Of a DNA stretch of 11,906 bases, positions 7,809-11,906 are shown in pieces. The notes below the pieces were generated by a model. The model was given only the letters and a program-made list of their open reading frames with translations. It ran no database searches and was not told the origin of the DNA. The stretch is taken from positions 1-11,906 of the forward strand of contig NHHF01000052.1 in the NCBI GenBank assembly GCA_002171155.1. Reading direction: 5' to 3'. The stretch's first letter is position 1. Each line of letters starts with the position of its first letter. This DNA is from Betaproteobacteria bacterium TMED156 (lineage in GTDB: Bacteria; Pseudomonadota; Gammaproteobacteria; Burkholderiales; Burkholderiaceae_A). A program made the translations under genes and the position numbers.

Positions 7809-8213
7809 ATGGTTGGCAAAACAGCGATAAAAGATAGTTCATTAAAAAAACCTAAAACAACTTCTTCTAATAAAAATTACAATTTAAAAAATAAATTATT
7901 GAAAGAAAAAAAGATAGATAATGATTTTCTTGAAAAAATAAAATTTTTAAAATTGGAAGAATTAATAACATTAAAGTTATTAGTTACAACCTCTCTTCTT
8001 GGTGGAAAATTATTTAATTTTCCACTTTTAAAATATTCAACTGACATATGCAAAGAAGCTGTTTTGCGATTTGCATTATCTCAAGCAAATTCTAGGAAAG
8101 AAGCTCAATTAATTTTAGGAATGAAAAAATCTGAATTAATACATTATCTTAAATCTTACAACTTAGAAAAAGACTTCAATTACCACCCTAAGAGCAGCTC
8201 TTCATCAAAATAG
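7809..8213 (+). CDS. Small Fis-type helix-turn-helix protein, putative DNA-binding regulator
   Basis: The protein has 134 residues. The first 45 are very Lys/Asn/Ser-rich and probably disordered. Residues about 85-120 (EAVLRFALSQANSRKEAQLILGMKKSELIHYLKSYNL) match the C-terminal helix-turn-helix of the Fis/NtrC family, whose usual pattern is ALxxxxGNxxxAAxxLGIxRxTLxxxLKxxGL. The tail is a Ser/Lys stretch. It starts at the only usable ATG; an in-frame stop sits at 7788. The Shine-Dalgarno is poor, with AGG directly touching the ATG. A small DNA-binding protein next to structural-type genes could be a late transcription regulator or a packaged nucleoid protein. The motif is seen in the sequence; the role is inferred. 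Confidence 0.72.
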   Translation: MVGKTAIKDSSLKKPKTTSSNKNYNLKNKLLKEKKIDNDFLEKIKFLKLEELITLKLLVTTSLLGGKLFNFPLLKYSTDICKEAVLRFALSQANSRKEAQLILGMKKSELIHYLKSYNLEKDFNYHPKSSSSSK

Positions 8214-8240
8214 GCCTATAACTGTGGAAAAACAATCTAG

Positions 8241-8268
8241 TAAAAACTAGTTAAGTATATAGTTTTTA
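8241..8268 (+). promoter_or_regulatory. Inverted repeat before the 8281 gene (hairpin, operator or weak terminator)
   Basis: TAAAAACTA (8241-8249) and TAGTTTTTA (8260-8268) are perfect 9-base inverted repeats around a 10-base loop. The second arm ends just before the GGAG ribosome site at 8270-8273. The stem is almost all A-T, and the T run is inside the arm rather than after it, so an intrinsic terminator would be weak. An operator or a translation-modulating hairpin is equally possible. Confidence 0.45.
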
Positions 8269-8280
8269 TGGAGTGGTATT

Positions 8281-8838
8281 ATGATAAGTTTTGAAGACCC
8301 ATTAAAAGAAGAAAAACAATTTAAACCTCACAAAATGTATGATCCTAATTCTGATGATGTCCTCGACGCAGACAGTGAAGAAGATCATAAAGAATACGCA
8401 GAAAAAGATTACATTCATATAGACCCGGAAGTTCTTAGAGGTATTCTCAAAGATGAGGGAGGCGCCGCTGGATTAGATCCCTTTCTAGACTCTCCAGATG
8501 TTGATGCTGAAGCTGAAGAAATTCAGGCCGCTCTAGCACTTATGGACGATGTAGGAGAGCATGAGCATGGAGACTACATTCTCCAAGATGATGAAACTGC
8601 AAAAACACCAGATAAAATTATTATAAAAATTATAGAAGAAGAGATAAAGTTTGTTTTAGAGAAGCGTAAAAAGCGAAAAAAGAAAACGAAAAAGTCTTCT
8701 GGTAAAAAAGATGCTTGCTATCATAAAGTTAAATCTAGATATTCTGTCTGGCCTTCAGCTTATGCATCTGGCGCACTAGTTAAATGTAGAAAAGTCGGCG
8801 CGAAAAACTGGGGCAATAAAAGTAAAAAGAAGAAATAA
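8281..8838 (+). CDS. Acidic/basic bipartite phage protein with conserved C-terminal Cys/Lys domain
   Basis: This 185-residue protein has two halves of opposite charge. Residues 1-125 are very acidic (DADSEEDHKEYAEKD, DVDAEAEEIQAALALMDD). Residues 125-143 form a Lys/Arg block. Residues 144-178 form a compact domain, CYHKVKSRYSVWPSAYASG then ALVKCRKVGAKNWG, followed by SKKKK. I recall this ACYxKVKxRYxVWPSAYASGALVKC signature as widespread in marine phage proteins of unknown function; I cannot assign it reliably to a numbered family. The start is the ATG at 8281, with GGAG 7 bases upstream. It begins a run of four similar charged proteins. A DNA-neutralising, prohead-core or internal virion role is inferred. 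Confidence 0.8.
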   Translation: MISFEDPLKEEKQFKPHKMYDPNSDDVLDADSEEDHKEYAEKDYIHIDPEVLRGILKDEGGAAGLDPFLDSPDVDAEAEEIQAALALMDDVGEHEHGDYILQDDETAKTPDKIIIKIIEEEIKFVLEKRKKRKKKTKKSSGKKDACYHKVKSRYSVWPSAYASGALVKCRKVGAKNWGNKSKKKK

Positions 8839-8850
8839 AGGAGTTGATCA

Positions 8851-9387
8851 ATGAACATTAAAATTATAATGGAAAACTGGAATAAGTTTTTAAAAGAAGG
8901 TAAAATGCCAATGGGCCCAGGTCCAGATGGTAAAAAAGGAACAGATGATGACAAGCCTGCTTTCTTGAACCAGAAAAGCGACGATGATGGAGGTAAGAAG
9001 AAAAAGGGTAAAGTTCCTCCACAACTAGCTAAACATGTTAAGGGCAAGCAAGATAAAAAAGATGAGGAGGAAGACCCAATCGAAGAAGCCGATGAGGGAG
9101 CTTTTGCTCCAAATCATTATTGTGTTCATCACGGAGGAGTTCAGCACGAGGGCAGGATAATAGAAGCAGAAGCAATTCATCACAATTATGATTTTGATCT
9201 TGGAAAAGTAACCCACTATGATATGAAATTGCCAGATGGAACAATCTTAGAAGACGTTGCAGCAGAAGATATATTGATTACGAAGGCTTCGTTAGCTGAG
9301 GTTCACGGTAAAAGAGATCACAAAAAGATTAAAAAACTTAAAGAAAAGAAATGCCCTAGCTGCGAGAAAGCTCCCTGCGAGTGTTAA
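8851..9387 (+). CDS. Phage protein with capsid-targeting-like leader, conserved central domain and Cys-rich tail
   Basis: The protein has 178 residues. The leader is MNIKIIMENWNKFLKEG. From Met7, MENWNKFLKE lines up with the T4 capsid-targeting sequence MKTYQEFIAE: aromatic at position 4, Phe 7, Leu/Ile 8 and Glu 10, with a small residue after the cut. A low-complexity Gly/Lys/Asp stretch follows (18-82). A folded-looking domain at 84-153 contains NHYCVHHGGVQHEG and THYDMKLPDGTILEDV, which I recall from other marine phages. The tail KKCPSCEKAPCEC has four Cys (168, 171, 176, 178) and could bind zinc. AAAGGAG at 8837-8843 is 7 bases before the ATG, supporting this start over the internal ATG at 8869. 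The function is unknown. Confidence 0.8.
   Translation: MNIKIIMENWNKFLKEGKMPMGPGPDGKKGTDDDKPAFLNQKSDDDGGKKKKGKVPPQLAKHVKGKQDKKDEEEDPIEEADEGAFAPNHYCVHHGGVQHEGRIIEAEAIHHNYDFDLGKVTHYDMKLPDGTILEDVAAEDILITKASLAEVHGKRDHKKIKKLKEKKCPSCEKAPCEC
8863..8880 (+). repeat. Dispersed leader repeat, copy 1 (ATTATAATGGAAAACTGG)
   Basis: This 18-base block matches bases 10877-10894 at 17 of 18 positions. Both copies encode the leader motif IIMENW at the start of otherwise different proteins. It could be a recent leader duplication or strong conservation of a short targeting peptide. Confidence 0.7.
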
Positions 9388-9391
9388 AAAA

Positions 9392-9859
9392 ATGACAAAA
9401 GAAGAGCTTTTACAGATTATTCAAGAAGAACTTGAAATAGCTTTATATGAAAGGTGTCAAAAAGGCTACAAAACGCACCCAACAAGAAAAACTAAAAAAA
9501 TGTATGGAAAAACATACAGAAACTGTGTAAAAGCGGACGAAAATAATGATGAAGCCGAATCAGGTGATCTTTTGGGAGAAGAGGGTCTGAGAGCATGGTT
9601 TGACGATAGAGACGGAGATGGGCAAAAGGGCTGGGAACAAGTAGGTGGAAAATACGATGGTAAGCCTTGCGCAAAACAGCCTGGCCAGACAACAAAGCCA
9701 AAGTGTGCTTCACCTGAAGATGCAGCAAAAATGTCTAAAAGCGAAAAAGAATCCGCCGCTAGAAGAAAAAGAAAAGAAGATCCAAACCCAGATAGGAAAG
9801 GTAAGGCAAAAAATGTCAGCACCTACTCCAAAAAAAAGGGAAAGAGGAAAAAGTCATGA
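9392..9859 (+). CDS. Basic phage protein with two conserved small domains, putative internal virion protein
   Basis: The protein has 155 residues, starting 4 bases after the previous stop with only a weak Shine-Dalgarno, so coupled translation is likely. The first 20 residues form a leader-like helix (KEELLQIIQEELEIALYE). Residues 21-47 are RCQKGYKTHPTRKTKKMYG then KTYRNCVK, with one Cys at each end. Residues 66-140 are a second conserved block (GLRAWFDDRDGDGQKGWEQV, then KPCAKQPGQTTKPKC, then KMSKSEKESAARRKRKEDPN). The end is almost pure Lys/Arg/Ser. I recall both blocks, as modules in varying combinations, in marine T4-like phage proteins of unknown function. DGDG is too short to claim a calcium site. 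Nucleic-acid binding by the tail is inferred from charge. Confidence 0.78.
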   Translation: MTKEELLQIIQEELEIALYERCQKGYKTHPTRKTKKMYGKTYRNCVKADENNDEAESGDLLGEEGLRAWFDDRDGDGQKGWEQVGGKYDGKPCAKQPGQTTKPKCASPEDAAKMSKSEKESAARRKRKEDPNPDRKGKAKNVSTYSKKKGKRKKS

Positions 9860-10722
9860 AAAAAATAAAAATTAAAATTCAAGAAGGCAGCTGCGCACCC
9901 GGCAAGAGAGATTTTTCTCCAATGTCTGGTGGTTGCGGTGATTCCGGTCCCATGAAACACAAGAATGTTCACAATTCAGAAGAGGCTCGAATGCATCGCA
10001 CTACACTAGCTCATCTAATGGCGGATGTAAAAGTTCTGTTAGATCTGATTCAAGACGAAGATGATTTGCCAGAGTGGCTTGAAACGAAAATTACTAAAGC
10101 AGGTGATTATATGTCTTCTGCGGCAAGGTATATCGCCGGCAATATTGCTCGCGACCACGGCCAACTTGAAGAACAGGGTTCTGTCAATATGAACCGCGAA
10201 GAGATGATTAATATTTTATCTCGATTAAGTGATGAAGAATTGGCAAGACTTTTAGGAGATTCAGATTTAGTAGGTCAGTCTTTGACTACAGAAAATATGG
10301 TGGGATTGACAGAAGAAATATTAGTAGAATCGCATTTTACTCTTTATGATCACTTACAAGACGCTATTGATGAAAATGGAGAAACTCCGTGCCCACAGTG
10401 TCTTTATGAAGTTTTATCTGAAGCTGCATGCGGATGCCCAGATCTAATACCGGAAGCCAAATATCGCGGCCGTACAGTCACTCTCAACAAACCAACCCGC
10501 GGCGACGTGAAAAAGTTTAAAGTTTATGTTAAAAATGCAAAAGGCAATGTTGTAAAAGTCAACTTTGGTCATGGCGGCTCATCAGCCAAGAAAAAAGGCG
10601 AAAAAACAATGAAAATACGAAAGTCTAACAAGAAAGCCCGAAAATCATTCCGGGCACGTCACAACTGTAAAAATCCAGGACCAAAGTGGAAAGCAAGATA
10701 CTGGTCCTGCCGTAAATGGTAA
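9856..10722 (+). CDS. Modular phage protein with leader, helical domain, Cys motif and basic C-terminal module
   Basis: The protein has 288 residues and overlaps the previous gene by ATGA, with GAGG 8 bases upstream. The leader MKKIKIKIQE precedes GSC and fits an (I/L)xE cut site before Gly. Residues 46-100 are a helical domain (TTLAHLMADVKVLLDLIQDE, DDLPEWLETKITKAGDYM). Residues 112-160 are a second helical segment (REEMINILSRLSDEELARLL). CPQC at 179-182 and CGC at 192-194 could hold a metal. LIPE before AKYRGR (200/201) is a further (I/L)xE|A site. Beyond it is a basic module: NKPTRGDVKKFKVYVKNAKG, then FRARHNCKNPGPKWKARYW and SCRKW. I recall this C-terminal module as recurrent in marine phages. 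Processing that releases the basic module is a hypothesis. Confidence 0.82.
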   Translation: MKKIKIKIQEGSCAPGKRDFSPMSGGCGDSGPMKHKNVHNSEEARMHRTTLAHLMADVKVLLDLIQDEDDLPEWLETKITKAGDYMSSAARYIAGNIARDHGQLEEQGSVNMNREEMINILSRLSDEELARLLGDSDLVGQSLTTENMVGLTEEILVESHFTLYDHLQDAIDENGETPCPQCLYEVLSEAACGCPDLIPEAKYRGRTVTLNKPTRGDVKKFKVYVKNAKGNVVKVNFGHGGSSAKKKGEKTMKIRKSNKKARKSFRARHNCKNPGPKWKARYWSCRKW

Positions 10723-10727
10723 ATTAA

Positions 10728-10770
10728 TCTTAAAGTATTATTGACTTTTATCTAATTAGTGTGTTATCTT
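10728..10770 (+). promoter_or_regulatory. Possible sigma70-like promoter before the Cys-rich microprotein
   Basis: Two readings are possible. TTGACT (10741-10746) with TATCTT (10765-10770) has an 18-base spacer, but it would start transcription inside the ribosome site. TCTAAT (10751-10756, 5/6 match to TATAAT) as -10 would start near 10763 and keep the ribosome site intact, but its -35 (near 10728) is weak. CTAATTAG (10752-10759) is a perfect 8-base palindrome. Confidence 0.35.
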
Positions 10771-10784
10771 TAGGAGGATATATT

Positions 10785-10853
10785 ATGAAAAATGTAAAAC
10801 AATGTAAATGTTGCTCATGTTGTAAGTGTGAATGCGCTGATTGTTGCAAATAA
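10785..10853 (+). CDS. Cys-rich 22-residue microprotein, metallothionein-like composition
   Basis: This short ORF reads MKNVKQ followed by CKCCSCCKCECADCC and a final Lys. It has nine Cys in 22 residues, arranged C-x-CC-x-CC-x-C-x-C-x2-CC. AGGAGG at 10772-10777 lies 7 bases before the ATG and is the best ribosome site in the window; a possible promoter lies before it. These signals make a chance ORF unlikely. Repeated CC, CxC and CxCC spacing is typical of metallothioneins and other cluster-type metal-binding peptides, so thiolate binding of zinc, copper or an iron-sulfur-type cluster is plausible. It is far shorter than bacterial metallothioneins (about 55 residues). It could instead be a thiol buffer, a packaged metal peptide, or a regulatory leader whose translation senses Cys supply. 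Function is unknown. Confidence 0.72.
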   Translation: MKNVKQCKCCSCCKCECADCCK

Positions 10854-10870
10854 GTACTGAGATTAAAAAT

Positions 10871-11554
10871 ATGAAGATTATAATGGAAAATTGGAGAAAG
10901 TTCTTGTTATTAGAACTTGACCCATCGATGGGTAGGATGACTGGCGCGCCCGGAGTAGTAATAGGTACTCCGGGAAAACCGGTGCCATCAGAGGAAGACA
11001 TAGATTCGTTTCTTTCAAGCTTGGGCACTGCAGTAGAAGTTGTTGATGCAGTATTTACAGTCGCTGCAATTGCATCGGGCGCCGGAGCTGTAGTAGTGAT
11101 TGGGAAAGAAATTGCAGAACAAGGCTTAAAACAAACTGTAAAATCTGGTATTAAAAAGTACGGAAAGAAACGATACAAAGAAAAACTTAAAAAAGAAATT
11201 AAAAAGAAAAAGCAAATGGACATAAAATTTCGTCCACCTAGAACAAATGTAAAACCAAAAGACATTGGCCAAGAAGAGCTTTTCAAAGCACAAGTAAGGC
11301 GTAACCGCGGTGAAGCTTTAAGCGATAGAGAAAAGGACATTTTAGATATATTAGATTGGAATCCGCGATCTTTAAAGAACCTTGAAACTGGCGTACATAT
11401 GGGCGCGGAGGTTGGAATAAAATCAGTGCACTGGAATGCTAGAAACAATCCTCTTTTTAAACGCATGAATCCTCAAGATGCTGAAGATGCAGCAAGAGAG
11501 TGGATAAAGGCACAAATCAAATTAAGAAAACAATTTCCGGAAACTTTCAAATGA
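10871..11554 (+). CDS. Phage protein with capsid-targeting-like leader, hydrophobic Gly/Ala segment and basic region
   Basis: The protein has 227 residues from ATG 10871. The frame is open from a TTG at 10841, but that lies inside the microprotein gene and would lengthen a leader shared with 8851. The leader MKIIMENWRKFLLLE matches the 8851 protein. Residues 54-78 are hydrophobic and rich in Ala, Gly and Val (AVEVVDAVFTVAAIASGAGA), long enough to cross a membrane, with small-residue spacing like a glycine zipper. Residues 93-116 are a Lys-rich helix. The C-terminal 110 residues are helical and charged (LSDREKDILDILDWNPRSL). The Shine-Dalgarno is weak (GAG at 10859-10861). I do not recognise a family. 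A packaged internal or membrane-interacting virion protein is inferred. Confidence 0.75.
   Translation: MKIIMENWRKFLLLELDPSMGRMTGAPGVVIGTPGKPVPSEEDIDSFLSSLGTAVEVVDAVFTVAAIASGAGAVVVIGKEIAEQGLKQTVKSGIKKYGKKRYKEKLKKEIKKKKQMDIKFRPPRTNVKPKDIGQEELFKAQVRRNRGEALSDREKDILDILDWNPRSLKNLETGVHMGAEVGIKSVHWNARNNPLFKRMNPQDAEDAAREWIKAQIKLRKQFPETFK
10877..10894 (+). repeat. Dispersed leader repeat, copy 2 (ATTATAATGGAAAATTGG)
   Basis: This is the partner of the block at 8863-8880, with one difference (C to T, silent between codons). The proteins encoded after it are unrelated, so similarity is confined to the leader. Confidence 0.7.
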
Positions 11555-11616
11555 TAGAGATAAGAGAACCAAAAAAAGCAAAGCCACCTAGGCCGATTAA
11601 ACCAGTTAGTGAATAA
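11551..11616 (+). CDS. Tiny Pro/Lys-rich ORF overlapping the preceding stop
   Basis: A 21-residue ORF begins at an ATG overlapping the previous stop (ATGA) and contains PKKAKPPRPIKP. Its stop is only 7 bases before the tmRNA. Coupled translation could make it a real peptide, but there is no independent ribosome site and the length is within chance. It may be a spacer. Confidence 0.35.
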   Translation: MIEIREPKKAKPPRPIKPVSE

Positions 11617-11670
11617 TTAATGTGGGGGTGACCAGGTTTCGACAGGGTAAGGATAATAATACGTGCAAGG

Positions 11671-11701
11671 CTGTGTGAGTGAGGTCACAGTAAAAACACT
11701 C
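11671..11701 (+). other. ssrA: tmRNA pseudoknot PK1
   Basis: CTGTG (11671-11675) pairs with CACAG (11686-11690), and GAGTG (11677-11681) pairs with CACTC (11697-11701). The strands interleave as an H-type pseudoknot just upstream of the tag, the position known to be important for resuming translation. Confidence 0.88.
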
Positions 11702-11713
11702 AAAACTATAAAT

Positions 11714-11761
11714 GCCAATGATGACATTGAAATTTTCGAGGACTTTGCGCTTGCCGCATAG
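11714..11761 (+). other. ssrA: tmRNA tag reading frame
   Basis: The tag starts at GCC (Ala) and encodes ANDDIEIFEDFALAA, then TAG. The ALAA end is the usual ClpXP-type degron. The AND start resembles the A-N-D of the E. coli tag (AANDENYALAA). The acidic, Phe-containing middle is longer than the E. coli tag. Confidence 0.92.
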
Positions 11762-11768
11762 TTCTTGA

Positions 11769-11804
11769 GGAGGTTTCCAGATACCTTCTTAACCGAACAT
11801 CTGG
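11769..11804 (+). other. ssrA: tmRNA pseudoknot after the tag (PK2-like)
   Basis: GGAGGT (11769-11774) pairs with ACCTTC (11783-11788) with one G-U pair. CCAGAT (11777-11782) pairs perfectly with ATCTGG (11799-11804). The strands interleave. Confidence 0.8.
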
Positions 11805-11810
11805 ATTTGT

Positions 11811-11834
11811 TATATTTGATACTATATTTGATAC
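11811..11834 (+). repeat. Perfect 12-base tandem duplication inside the tmRNA
   Basis: TATATTTGATAC occurs twice back to back (11811-11822 and 11823-11834). It fills the space between the PK2-like and last pseudoknots, where other tmRNAs usually have PK3. I see no stable fold in it. Confidence 0.85.
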
Positions 11835-11838
11835 TTAA

Positions 11839-11863
11839 TAGCTGTCTTGTGCTAGAACAAGAC
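11839..11863 (+). other. ssrA: Last tmRNA pseudoknot (PK4-like)
   Basis: GTCTTGT (11844-11850) pairs perfectly with ACAAGAC (11857-11863). TAGC (11839-11842) can pair with GCTA (11851-11854) in the loop, giving an interleaved pseudoknot. Confidence 0.72.
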
Positions 11864-11906
11864 TAACCTTGTGAACGACGTATTATTTGAGATGTTCTGG
11901 ACGCGG

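Larger units (their letters stand above)
11624..11906 (+). ncRNA. ssrA: Transfer-messenger RNA (tmRNA), one-piece, 3' end cut by the window
   Basis: tmRNA rescues stalled ribosomes: it acts as an alanine tRNA and then as a short mRNA encoding a degradation tag. The 5' end is typical (GGGGGTGACCAGGTTTCGAC, then AGGG). The last visible bases, GGACGCGG, are the start of the T arm that normally continues into GTTCGA. Bases 11655-11663 (AATAATACG) pair perfectly with 11879-11887 (CGTATTATT), the long P2 helix. Pseudoknot PK1 is at 11671-11701, 12 bases before the resume codon GCC (11714). The tag reads ANDDIEIFEDFALAA and ends in TAG at 11759. Helix P5 (11736-11743 with 11761-11768) brackets the stop, and further pseudoknots lie at 11769-11804 and 11839-11863. 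About 25-30 bases including CCA are beyond the window. The one-piece form differs from the permuted two-piece tmRNA of alphaproteobacteria and many cyanobacteria. Confidence 0.96.

Noticed and set aside
9466..9822. Minus-strand ORFs opposite the 9392 gene
   Set aside because: Low-complexity antisense of a Lys/Arg-rich coding region. The plus-strand protein has recognised conserved modules.
9645..9875. Plus-strand ORF in another frame over the end of the 9392 gene
   Set aside because: Its translation is low-complexity Lys/Gln/Ser, with no motif and no ribosome site. The overlapping frame carries the conserved KPCAKQPGQTTKPKC block.
10783..11466. Minus-strand ORF of 227 codons opposite the 10871 gene
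   Set aside because: It is the mirror of a Lys-rich gene, giving Phe/Leu/Ser-rich translation. The plus strand has the conserved leader and the Cys-rich microprotein with its ribosome site.
11624..11906. Ordinary tRNA gene
   Set aside because: The acceptor-like ends match tmRNA, with about 240 bases holding a tag frame and pseudoknots between them; no cloverleaf with an anticodon arm is present.

Overview
The window looks like part of the genome of a tailed double-stranded DNA phage, most likely an AT-rich marine T4-like myovirus. The evidence is a dense run of genes all on the + strand, 4-base ATGA overlaps between neighbours, very short intergenic gaps, several virion-type proteins, and a set of small charged proteins whose motifs I recall from marine cyanophages and Pelagibacter phages. 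No terminase, capsid, tail or polymerase hallmark gene lies inside the window, so host and exact lineage are inference. No convincing minus-strand gene was seen, and no stretch longer than about 70 bases lacks a feature.

Layout. 1-414: two small ORFs, one hydrophilic and one with a single membrane segment. 451-1458: a short archaeal-type adenylosuccinate synthetase (PurA/PurZ family) that keeps the catalytic Asp and the guanine-recognition motif. 1474-3306: a secreted-fibre-like seven-repeat beta-propeller. 3338-4462: an HEXXH metallopeptidase-like protein with a second, possibly separately translated, C-terminal half. 4482-7766: a large fusion of a KxDG (ligase-like) nucleotidyltransferase, an HxGH (NMNAT/cytidylyltransferase-like) domain and a helical acidic C-terminal domain, again with an internal start signal. 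7809-8213: a small Fis-type helix-turn-helix protein. 8281-10722: four consecutive acidic/basic proteins ending in Lys/Arg-rich, often Cys-containing domains. 10785-10853: a tiny protein with 9 Cys in 22 residues, with the strongest ribosome binding site in the window. 10871-11616: a hydrophobic/basic protein and a tiny Pro/Lys-rich ORF. 11624-11906: a one-piece tmRNA (ssrA) cut by the window end about 25-30 bases before its expected 3' end.

How it may work together (inference). Several proteins begin with short leaders ending in (L/I)xE followed by G or A. This resembles the capsid-targeting sequence of T4 internal proteins (MKTYQEFIAE), which the prohead protease removes. Read this way, 4482-11554 largely encodes proteins packaged in the prohead and trimmed there, some of them enzymes. 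The tmRNA, PurA-like enzyme and Cys-rich microprotein would be host-takeover or metabolic functions. The items best worth checking are the tmRNA with tag ANDDIEIFEDFALAA, the Cys-rich microprotein, the double nucleotidyltransferase fusion and the capsid-targeting-like leaders.
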